Shown here piece by piece: positions 1 through 7,530 of a DNA stretch of 10,081 nucleotides. The translations under genes were made by a program, and so were the position numbers. Positions within the stretch are counted from its first letter, which is position 1; each line of letters opens with the position of its first letter. The notes below the pieces were generated by a model that saw nothing but the letters and a program-made list of their open reading frames with translations, did not search any database and was not told the origin of the DNA. Origin of the DNA: Phlegmacium glaucopus (lineage: Eukaryota > Basidiomycota > Agaricomycetes > Agaricales > Cortinariaceae); assembly GCA_015039465.1 (NCBI GenBank), contig MU130379.1:757186-767266 (forward strand). The letters are read 5' to 3'.

Positions 1-253
1 TCATACCTGCAGTTGATAAGAAGGGACAGCCTTGCTTGAAAAGGGCCTTTAATACACAGGTTAGTTTGTCAATTATTATTTGATAACAAATTGCTAATGA
101 ATAAATAGGCATGTGAGCAGTTAAATTCTTGGTTAGGTGGTTTTGAGTCGATTTTGAAACGGATGGTACCAGGAAACTTCAACTGGTTTCTGCACACTAT
201 GCTCTTTTATCACACAAGATATGTTATAGAAAAACAAGATAACACAAGAAAAA

Positions 254-304
<51 letters not shown>

Positions 305-333
305 GTGATGGTGAAAATGATGGTGACACTTAG
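1..333 (+). CDS. KDZ-like transposase, C-terminal end (5' partial)
   Basis: This is the last part of a gene that enters from the left edge. Exon codons run 3-59, an intron spans 60-108 (49 bp, donor GTTAGT, CTAAT branch site at 94-98, acceptor ATAG), and the final exon runs 109-333 with stop TAG at 331-333. The joined frame reads ...KRAFNTQ|ACEQLNSWLGGFESI..., followed by a segment rich in W, F and H. This matches my memory of the C-terminal block of Kyakuja-Dileera-Zisupton (KDZ) transposases, DNA-transposon enzymes greatly expanded in Agaricomycetes. The E of CEQ is probably the last catalytic acid, which is inference from the family. The protein ends in 16 consecutive Asp and a short G/D/N tail, encoded by a microsatellite. 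Whether the upstream part is intact cannot be seen. The family call is fairly secure and the intron boundaries are strong. Confidence 0.68.
256..303 (+). repeat. (GAT)16 microsatellite inside the transposase-like CDS
   Basis: Sixteen perfect GAT triplets sit in the reading frame of the preceding exon and encode a run of Asp. GGT/GAT/GAA codons and then the stop at 331-333 follow. Triplet slippage would change tail length without a frameshift. Confidence 0.95.
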
Positions 334-660
334 TTATGGTGATGATAATGATGTCTGATGATGCTGTAACAAATATTTGTACACTTAGTTATTTGGATGT
401 TGATGATGTCTGTGATTGATGAACAAATATTTGTACACTTAGTTATTTGGATGTTGATGATGTCTGTGATTGATGAACAAATATTTGTACACTTAGTTAT
501 TTGGATGTTGATGATGGCTGTGATGGACAAATATTTGTACACTTAGTTATTTGGATGTTGATGATGTCTGTGATTGATGAACAAATATTTGTACACTTAG
601 TTATTTGGATGTTGATGATGGCTGTGATTGATGAACAAATGTTTGTACACTTAGTTAATA
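328..660 (+). repeat. 54-bp minisatellite (about six units)
   Basis: Units start at 328, 383, 437, 491, 541 and 595, and a partial unit begins at 649. Unit lengths are 55, 54, 54, 50, 54 and 54 bp. Each unit starts ACTTAGTTAT. The first is the most diverged and contains the TAG stop of the transposase-like gene, so the array appears to have grown from the 3' end of that gene. Most units contain the 12-bp palindrome ACAAATATTTGT; the unit at 595 has ACAAATGTTTGT. The repeat is open in one plus and one minus frame only because 54 is a multiple of three. I see no evidence that it is translated. Confidence 0.95.
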
Positions 661-689
661 AGTAGAATACATAATGTGCTCAGAGTGAC

Positions 690-766
690 TTGGAATATGG
701 TTGGAATATGGTTGGAATATGGTTGGAATATGGTTGGAATTTGGTTGGAATTTGGTCGGAATATGA
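690..766 (+). repeat. 11-bp tandem repeat, TTGGAATATGG-type
   Basis: Seven consecutive 11-bp units: four of TTGGAATATGG, two of TTGGAATTTGG, and a last unit beginning TCGGAATATGA. AT-rich DNA (767-789) separates it from the next array, which shares the YGGAAT/YGGATT core. Confidence 0.93.
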
Positions 767-789
767 CTTATATATAATTTTTTATTTTT

Positions 790-892
790 GCTCGGACTGA
801 GCTCGGATTCTGCTCGGAACTGCTCGGATTCCACTCGGAACTGCTCGGAACTGCTCGGAACTGCTCGGAGTCACTCGGAACCGCTCGGATTG
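790..892 (+). repeat. 10-11-bp tandem repeat, GCTCGGAACT-type
   Basis: Ten units of 10 or 11 bp follow the pattern (G/A)CTCGGA plus three or four bases, in perfect head-to-tail order. The array stops where the retrotransposon coding sequence becomes recognisable (about 893), so it marks the broken 5' end of that element. Confidence 0.93.
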
Positions 893-1713
893 TGTGGGGG
901 AGGGTAAAGTACTGCTACCCACCCGTATACGATACCAAGATAGCTGCGGATGTCTACCAGCATTCCATGGAAGCTCCCATCACTCTTACCCAGCACGAAT
1001 TGTGGTCCATTTCTCCCGAGGTTCGCTCTCACATTCACGAACAGATCACCAATAAGCGTGTACCCCAGGGTCAGGAACGGGCACTGGTTGCTACACAGAA
1101 CCTTGCGGCAGTCATAGAGGGGGAGTTTGAGGATGAGGAGATGATGATAGGGTTGTCAACCTTAGCGGAGGGAATGATAGAGAGAGAGAGGATAGTTATC
1201 CAGGATCCCATTGAGCAGTACCTCTTCACCTTACTGCCGGGAGAGCTCCCAGACCCAGCCGAACTCGTGGTCGCTGCAGATTCCAGCGCAATTCATGCCG
1301 TTCACTGCATTGTCGACAACAAGCGAGAGGTAGAGTGTATCTTGGATCCTGGTTGTCAAATCATAGCGATGTCCGAAGAGATCTGTAACGACCTTGGTTT
1401 AATGTATGACCCGCGAATCAAGCTTCAAATGCAGTCCGCGAACGGCACATTTAACAAGTCACTGGGATTAGCGTGAAACATCCCATTCAAGTTTGGCGAA
1501 ATAACAATTTACATGCAAGTCCATATTCTTCGTTTTCCAGCTTACGATGTTCTCTTAGGTCGTCCATTCGACTTGGTTACCGAAAGCACAGTCAAGAATT
1601 TCGTGGACGGTCAGCAGATGCTCACTATTGAGGATCCAAACTCGGGCGAAGGAGTCATGATGGCAACTCATCCTCGTGGACAGCCTCGCAATGTTGGGGA
1701 GGAGGATTTTTGA
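892..1713 (+). pseudogene. Gag remnant and retroviral-type aspartic protease (broken)
   Basis: The frame is open from the repeat array, so the apparent start at 892 (GTG) is not a real start. The N-terminal part (SMEAPITLTQ..., LWSISPEVRSH) resembles the linker before protease in Agaricomycete Gypsy elements. The protease is seen in VECILDPGCQIIAM, with the catalytic-loop Asp at 1345-1347 in a D-P-G setting, then LQMQSANGTFNKSLGLA, an in-frame TGA at 1474-1476, and after it NIPF...QVHI...YDVLLGRPFD. The frame resumes directly after the stop, so this is a nonsense change and not an indel. The reading frame ends at TGA 1711-1713 inside a run of five T, where the next frame takes over; one lost T would explain this. 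Confidence 0.82.
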
Positions 1714-2975
1714 TGAAGGAGGGACTGATACGAGATTCTCGCGATAATCAACAATGTACAATATTTTCAGAAATCGATAAATCGACTATTCCGCGTTATT
1801 CAGTGAATCATTCAGTTTCCTCCGAAAGTTGTTTGGGAATACAATCAGTCAGAGAGGATGGTGTTAGGGAAAGGCAAGAGAGGAGAGAGGGAGTATGGGA
1901 GGATATGTGGTCGATAGCGAAGGGATGGGGAGTGGAAGAGCAAGCGAAGAAGGCGAAGCATCAGACAGTCGCGAGACAAGACAAGAGCAAGTCACAAGAA
2001 GCACAACTATCAGATACGCACACTTGGGCACCGCGGCCCCCTAGCACTATTTCAGGACGTTCGAGCCAGGCAGCGAGACCAGCAAGCGTCAATTCAGTTA
2101 ATCAATCACAAACGCAAACAGTCGCAGTATTTGCAGCAAAGAAGTATAAGCCAGTAGCGAGGAAGGTTAAGCCAGTAGGGAGCGAGTTGTTGGAGAAGTT
2201 TAGAATTGTGAGGGAGATCAAGGGGGATGCATTGGGGAGTCTTCCAATCCTTAATCCAAGACCACCCCCATTCGTACCAGTGGGTCGATATACGCGAGAG
2301 AGGAAGGAGGCATTTGACAAGTTGAATGGAGGAGGGTTTCTTTGGCCAGCGGAACACGAGCTCTTGCATCATTTCATGTCATTACATCAAGACGCGTTCG
2401 CCTGGATAGATCCAGAGCGAGGTCATTTTCGCGAGGACTTCTTTCCTCCAGTCAAAATTCCTGTGATTCCCCATACGCCTTGGGTCGAGCGAAATATTCC
2501 TATTCCTCCAGGGATCTTCAAAGAAGTGTGCGGGTTGATTAAGAAGAAGATAGATGTGGGGGTGTTTGAACCTAGCAACTCATCGTACCGTTTGCGATGG
2601 TTTTGCGTGTTGAAGAAGGATGGGAAGTCGTTGCGAATTGTGCAGTCTCTTGAGCCGTTGAATCGCGTCACTATCAGACACTCGGGAGTCCCACCGTTCA
2701 CAGATCAGTTAGCAGAGCAGTTCGCGGGGAGAGCATGCGGAAGTATATTGGATTTGTATGTGGGGTATGATGAGTGTACGCTGGCACAGTCTTCACGAGA
2801 CTACACGACATTCCAGACACCATTTGGTGCTCATCGCCTTACAACATTACCCATGGGATGGACGAATTCTGTTCCTATATTTCATGACGACATTACGCAT
2901 ATTCTACAAGCTGAGATCCCGCATGTTACTCAGCCTTATATCGACAATGTCCCAGTTCACGGTCCAGCTTCGTGA
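1710..2975 (+). pseudogene. Pol: linker and reverse transcriptase palm/fingers (inactivated)
   Basis: The linker (about 1710-2220) is charged and low in conservation. Family-like sequence then begins (KYKPVARKVKPV, GRYTRERKEAFDKL, FLWPAEHELLHHFM). RT motifs in order: a proline-rich approach (WVERNIPIPPG), VLKKDGKSLRIVQSLEPLN, SILDLYVGYDE with the first catalytic Asp at 2751-2753, TTFQTPFGAHR, LPMGWTNSVPIFHDDI, and the active-site box at 2937-2948, which reads YIDN. The family has YIDD there, so the second box Asp (GAT/GAC) is AAT by one G-to-A change, expected to abolish polymerase activity. The frame ends at TGA 2973-2975 and continues in the same frame beyond it. No true start codon is expected, since pol is part of a longer polyprotein. 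Confidence 0.88.
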
Positions 2976-3482
2976 TATATCAAAGCCGATGGGACACCGG
3001 AGACAATACCAGAGAATCCAGGCATTCGTCGTTTCGTATGGGAGCATTTCCAGGATCTGAATAGAGTGGTGCAGAGGATGAAGTATTGCGGAGGGACATA
3101 TTCGGGGACGAAGTCAATTTTGTGTGCGGAAGAGATTACGGTTTTAGGGCATCGTTGTACGGCAGAAGGGAGGTTACCGGATTTATCGCGAGTGGAGAAG
3201 ATTAGGAATTGGGGAAAGTGCGAGGATCTCAGTGATGTTAGGGCGTTTTTGGGAACGGTTGGAGTGTGTAGGATGTTTATAAAGGACTTTGCGAGGAGGG
3301 CGAACCCGTTAGTGAAGTTGACGAGGAAAGGAGTACCTTGGGAATTTGGGGAGGATCAGTTGGAAGCTATGGAGGATTTGAAGGACGCGCTTCTCGCTTC
3401 GCCGGCTCTGCGACCCATCGACTACGATTCACAGTCTCAAGTCATACTATCAGTCGACACTTCCTATATAGCGGTTGGATAG
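2976..3482 (+). pseudogene. Pol: RT thumb and start of RNase H
   Basis: This continues the frame of the RT segment after the 2973 stop with no indel. Recognisable stretches are IPENPGIRRFVWEHFQDLNR, VLGHRC...GRLPD and VRAFLGTVGVCRMFIKDFARRANPLVKL, typical of the RT thumb and connection region. RNase H begins near DSQSQVILSVDTS, with its first catalytic Asp at 3456-3458 (canonical TDAS position). An in-frame TAG at 3480-3482 interrupts RNase H between its first and second catalytic acids. Confidence 0.85.
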
Positions 3483-5024
3483 ATTCTGTCGCAGTGCGAT
3501 GAAGAAGATAATCGCAAACGTTACTTTGCGAGATTTGGAAGCATTACGCTCAATGAACGAGAACGAAGATTTTCACAACCAAAGTTGGAATTGTTCGGAC
3601 TCTATCGTGCTCTCGGAACATTGAAGCATCATCTCATTGGAGTCAGGAATTTAGTGGTGGAGGTAGACGTGAAGTACATCAAGGGAATGCTAGCGAATCC
3701 AGACATTGCACCATCCGCGAGCATTAACCGCTGGATTGTCTCTATTCTTATGTTCCATTTCGAACTTGTACATATCCCAGCAGTGTTTCACGGTCCAGAT
3801 GGTTTATCACGGCGCAGACCTCAGCCAGGGGATAGTGTAGAGGAGGAGGACGATGGATTCAACGATTGGATAGATCAGGTTAACGGTTTCATGCACTTTA
3901 TAAACCCAGCACCGCAGAGGCAACATCAAATTCACAACAAGAGTACCTCACCGGTCTTATCTATCTTCGTCATGGAATCGCGGAGTCGTACGAGGAGAAG
4001 AGCAAAGAATGGAGATGAAGATAGACCGAGGGATGATGAAGAAAGGTTTGAGGAGGTTGTCGAGGGAGAAGGCGAAGAGATTTTAGAGAATGTTGGGGGA
4101 GACAAAGAAACTGGCAGAAGAACCGGATTCGCAAGCAGAGCTGATGAGGAGAGTGGCGAAGATTTAAAAGAGGATGCCGAGGTCAAGGATGAAACACGAC
4201 GGATCACGTATTCCGACATTCCGAGGTCTCTTTTAGCAACTACTACCGACGAGAAGTTGGAGAAGGTTAGGGATTGGTTAGGAAATTGGGAGAGGCCAGA
4301 AGGGTTGAAGGACGAGGAGTACAAGACGTTTATGCATTTCGCAATGGAGTATTTTGTGTTAGAGGAAAGGTTGTGGAAGAAAGACGGGAAGGGAAACCAT
4401 AAGTTGGTCGTCCCTAAGGAGAGGCGTATATTCCTTATCGTTTCGGCTCACGACGATGTTGGCCACCATGGCCTATTCGCAACTCACGCATTACTCGCGG
4501 AACGATATTGGTGGCCGGGCATGAAACGCGACATTGCTTGGTTTATCACTACTTGTCATCTATGTCAACTTCACAAGACACAGCAAAATGTTATTCCACC
4601 AGTTGTCGCGACACCTGCACCTTTATTTGCGAAGGCGTACATGGACACCATGCATCTTTCGGCGTCGTCTGGATACAAGTACATTGTTCAAGCCCGATGT
4701 TCGCTAACGCATTGGCCGGAGTGGGAGATGTTGAGGAAAGAGACAGCAAAGACGCTCACGAATTTCATTCTTCACAATATCCTTTACTGTTGGGGGACTT
4801 TGGTGGAGATTGTCACAGACAATGGCGCCCCTTTCGTTAAAGTGTTGCATTATTTGGAGAAAGTTCATCATATCCGACATATTCGCATCTCAGGCTATAA
4901 TTCGCGAGCAAATGGGATAGTGGAGAGGTCGCATTTTGATGTGAGACAGGCGTTGTTTAAGGCGTGTGATGGGGAGGAGAATAAGTGGTCATCGGTGGCG
5001 CATTCAGTGTTCTGGGCGGAATGA
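3483..5024 (+). pseudogene. Pol: RNase H (rest) and integrase zinc finger and core
   Basis: The frame stays the same after the 3480 stop. RNase H continues with the second acid in QPKLELFGLYRAL (Glu at 3588-3590) and the third in VEVDVKYIKGM (Asp at 3666-3668), then INRWIVSIL and HGPDGLSRR. An acidic/basic spacer (about 3820-4250) follows. The integrase has an H2C2 finger (His at 4449 and 4464, Cys at 4554 and 4563) containing YWWPGMKRDI. Its D-D-E core is intact: Asp 4644-4646 (YMDTMH), Asp 4818-4820 (VTDNGAPF) and Glu 4923-4925 (NGIVERSH), with 34 residues between the last two. TGA at 5022-5024 ends the open part, after FWAE; the domain runs on in frame. Confidence 0.9.
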
Positions 5025-5645
5025 GTAACAGTTAGGAGGAGGATGGGATGTTCACCATATTTCACGACGACAGGGACGCACCCATTACTTCCTTTTGACA
5101 TGGCAGAGGCCAACTATCTGTTACCTCCACCCACTGCAGCACTGTTGTCGACGGAACTCATAGCAAGACGAGCTATCGCACTCCAGAAGCGAAGATCTCA
5201 ATTAGCAACTTTACACGACAAAGTCCATAGTACTCGACTTAAAGCAGCAGTTCAATTCGAAAAGGATCATTTGTGAGTCATCCACGACTATGACTTTGGT
5301 TTGGGAGATCTGGTATTGGTGCGGAACACAGCTATAGAAAAGGCGTTGAACAGGAAGATGCGCGCGAGGTACAACGGTCCACTCATAGTCATTTCACGAA
5401 ATAGAGGGGGAGCGTACATCATCGCGGAGTTGGATGGAGCAGTGTTTCAGAGGCCAGTTGCAGCATTCAGAGTCATTCCTTATTTCGCGAGGAAGAAGTT
5501 GGACTTACCACCGTTGGAAGAGTTGTTGGATATTTCGAAGAAGAGGTTGGAGGAGATGGAAAATTCCAAAGCTGAGTATTCTGATGATGATGACCTTGAG
5601 GATGACGAGGAGGACGGAGGACGTATCCAGCTGGATGAAGACTGA
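5025..5645 (+). pseudogene. Pol: integrase C-terminal domain and acidic tail
   Basis: This is the same frame as the core, beginning VTVRRRMGCSPYFTTTGTHP and LLPFDMAEANYLLPPP, which normally joins directly to the core. A further in-frame TGA lies at 5274-5276. Beyond it are the DFGLGDLVLVRNT strand and a GPY/F-like module (ARYNGPLIVISRNRGGAYII...). The polyprotein ends at TGA 5643-5645 with a coiled, then very acidic tail (EYSDDDDLEDDEEDGG). No chromodomain is present. The final stop is probably the natural end of pol, because the hairpin-PPT cassette starts 28 bp later. Confidence 0.85.
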
Positions 5646-5673
5646 TCCATATGATGATACCTTCTAACGAGGG

Positions 5674-5709
5674 ATGACTGAGGACAGTCATGATTTCAGT
5701 TGGGAGGAG
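5674..5709 (+). promoter_or_regulatory. Hairpin plus polypurine tract, copy A
   Basis: A 7-bp perfect stem (5674-5680 with 5685-5691) encloses an AGGA loop, and is followed by GATTTCAGTTGGGAGGAG ending at 5709 and then TGATA. The purine run just after pol is what plus-strand priming needs. The same cassette recurs at 7493-7528, where it borders the 3' LTR. This copy borders the accessory gene region instead. Confidence 0.7.
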
Positions 5710-6117
5710 TGATATGGCTGCAAAGTCATTTTTGCGTTTTGTTTCGCTTTTCGCGTTGTTTCGCATGTCATTTTCTACTTTTATCTTATTTTCTTCAATT
5801 CGCGATTCTGAATTCTATTTCTTTTCAATTTTAGTCTTCAATATGAAGCAGGTGCACGAGTAACATTTCGCAATGGCAAGGCTCGACGCATTCCGCACCC
5901 CTTTATTTTATCCATTCATTTATCCCTTCATTACTTCAACAATATACACCGTTCTTAAAATTTAACAAAGCCCTTTTATTTTCATTTTCGCACTTCGCCA
6001 TTTTCACATACAAAAAGCAACAAAAAGACATTTTTATTTCAAAGATTCCAAATTCAAGTTCTATATACATAAAAAAATTCGCCTGCGACAAGAAAGAAGC
6101 GATGAACACCCAAGATT
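5710..6117. other. Non-coding stretch between PPT copy A and the antisense gene
   Basis: No open frame here has protein-like content. The plus strand is T-rich, with several TTCGC/TTTCGCA motifs (for example near 5743-5765, 5866 and 5986). On the minus strand it would be the 3' UTR of the antisense gene, and AATAAA lies on that strand at 6033-6038 and 5975-5980. It starts TGATATGG, like an LTR end, but beyond those first bases it does not resemble the 3' LTR at 7531. Confidence 0.5.
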
Positions 6118-6231
6118 CTATTCTGGACTCTTACGACGATCGATGAGCTTACGAAAGACCTCGCGCTCGTGAGTGGCCGAATCACGGGCATGTTGAAGGG
6201 CCCTCTCAGAGCCTTGGAAGGCATCACAAAG

Positions 6232-7347
6232 TCAAAGGACCTCTTCTTTGAGGTCGCGGATTCGCGTCTGAGCCAGTTCAAGCTCGAGCCGAAGGTTGGT
6301 AGCAGTGTCGAGGGAATTCTTCGTCAAATAAGCAGGGATGGTAGGAAGAGTGGCCAGGGATGTAGCTATGATTTCGACAATGGGGACATGGAGTCTGGGG
6401 AGCTCAGGAGCAGATTTCTCGCCCCTTTTGCGCTTGAGAGGTCGAGGATGTGTCTCAGGCATCTTCGCCTTCGTCGCGGCTCTTGTTCGAACTTTCTGAA
6501 CAGTAGGAACGAAGGAGCACTTTGTCCGCGAAGACTCGCATTCCGTACATCTGCGTTTACCTTTGTCCACGACGCATTCCTTTTCCTTGGTGTCGCAGCT
6601 CTCGCACTATGGATGCTTCAGTGTGGCAGACAGCTATCAGACGAGCAGACTCACTTTCTTTTCCATAATTCGGCCCTCATCACGGCGTTTACCTTTACTC
6701 TTGGACGACTCTACAACCTGGGTAACAGTAGGTTCAAGTACTAAACGGTATTCAGTAACGGATCAGTCAACAAAGTTATGACTTACTCTCCTCATCCTCA
6801 TCCTCATCCTCATCCTCCCCCATCTCAACATCTTCACCTGCTGCAGGCGTAATCGCAGGCGAGTCCGAGGCCGCGGGTTCTTCAATAGGAGTAGGCACAG
6901 AACAAGGAGGGCAAAGCTTGTCAAGATCTTCCAGAAGCTGTTTGGCCTCACCCATGGCCGCCATCAATAGCGTGCAGTCGTTACGAGAGGAGGTTGATGC
7001 GATGATGGTATTGCCTAGTTGGCGCAACTCGTCTGGGTCCTGATCGGTAAATTTGTATGCCTCAGTCATACGCCGGACGAGGTCTTTCAATTTGTACTGA
7101 GTTTTGATGAACAATCAGTTTATGTCCATGGTAAAATATGAGACGAGCCACTTACGACATCCTGGAGCATTACAGGCACCAGCCGTTGCTGCGTTCGCGG
7201 AGGAGCTGAACCGAAGTCTTCAACAACCTCTCTAAAACCCTGGAAAGCCTCAGTAAATGAAGCTACAAGCGAGCCAGCCGCAATGACACCAGCAGCAGGA
7301 ACAGTAGAAGCAGCGAGAATGGTGGACATAGATGCAGCAGTGGCCAT
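6232..7347 (-). CDS. Antisense accessory gene with Zn(II)2Cys6-like cysteine cluster
   Basis: The spliced model on the minus strand has exons 7347-7156, 7096-6787, 6740-6655 and 6606-6232, and introns of 59, 46 and 48 bp (donors GTAAGT, GTAAGT, GTGAGT; acceptors CAG, TAG, TAG). The phases join cleanly into 320 codons plus a stop. In order, the protein has an Ala/Val-rich N-terminus (1-45), a helical charged middle, an acidic run of E/D (151-167), the cluster Cys197, 200, 207, 216, 219, 226 (C-x2-C-x6-C-x8-C-x2-C-x6-C), a basic nuclear-signal-like patch (about 251-260) and a coiled-coil-like end (about 296-320). The spacing fits fungal binuclear zinc clusters, which bind DNA. A DNA-binding or regulatory role is inference; this protein is not one I can name. 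The gene lies wholly inside the retrotransposon, opposite to pol. The TGA at 6232 may itself be a mutation, since the frame continues with similar composition to TAG 6118-6120 (38 more codons). Confidence 0.68.
6741..6786 (-). other. Intron 2 of the antisense gene
   Basis: On the minus strand it runs from GTAAGT (6786) to TTAG (6741), 46 bp, with CTGA branch-like sites. The alternative CAG acceptor ending at 6718 would bring a stop codon after seven codons, so the TTAG acceptor is preferred. It restores the frame that leads into the cysteine cluster. Confidence 0.7.
7097..7155 (-). other. Intron 1 of the antisense gene
   Basis: On the minus strand it is GTAAGT...CTGAT...CAG, 59 bp, phase 0, joining ...VMLQDV to YKLKDLVRRM. 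Reading through it instead reaches a stop within 12 codons. Confidence 0.78.
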
Positions 7348-7424
7348 ATGGGAAGCAAGTCAGATAAAGAGGATGTGGAAGTAGATGAGAGGCGATGAAG
7401 AACAAAGTGTGGCGTGAACACTTG

Positions 7425-7433
7425 CCTTTTATA
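7425..7433 (-). promoter_or_regulatory. TATA box of the antisense gene
   Basis: TATAAAAGG on the minus strand is an ideal TATA element ending 77 bases before the ATG at 7347. The interval is pyrimidine-rich near the start codon, as in many fungal leaders. It gives the antisense gene its own promoter, independent of the LTR. Confidence 0.6.
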
Positions 7434-7492
7434 GATTTCAACCAACACCGGGTTCTCACATGACTTACGGGAGTTCGACTAGGGCATAGGGT

Positions 7493-7530
7493 TAGACTGA
7501 GGACAGTCTAGATTTCAGTTGGGAGGAGGA
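7493..7530 (+). promoter_or_regulatory. Hairpin plus polypurine tract, copy B (before 3' LTR)
   Basis: A 7-bp perfect stem (7493-7499 with 7504-7510) and AGGA loop precede GATTTCAGTTGGGAGGAGGA, immediately before the LTR start TGATAGG at 7531. It is identical to copy A over the 14-bp stem-loop core and the 18-bp PPT stretch. The two outer stem base pairs differ in a compensated way. This is the likely plus-strand primer site. Confidence 0.75.

Noticed and set aside
330..542. A repeat protein on the minus strand across the 54-bp array
   Set aside because: It is open only because the unit length is a multiple of three; it has no start context, no family and no other coding signs.
328..660. A CRISPR-like array
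   Set aside because: The 54-bp units are contiguous with no unique spacers between them, and the genome is eukaryotic; it is a minisatellite.
1700..1716. A programmed -1 frameshift site between protease and RT
   Set aside because: The run is five T after GGA, without a canonical X-XXY-YYZ heptamer; loss of one base in the T run is simpler in an element with several other lesions.
5710..5760. A 3' LTR starting at the first PPT
   Set aside because: It begins TGATA after a PPT, but the sequence that follows does not match the LTR at 7531 beyond shared short motifs, so it is treated as a duplicated cassette or possible fossil only.
6169..6744. A plus-strand gene (191 codons) between pol and the LTR, such as an env-like gene
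   Set aside because: It mirrors the antisense exons, whose spliced frame has a coherent cysteine cluster, acidic run and coiled coil; the plus frame has none of these and no viral envelope features.
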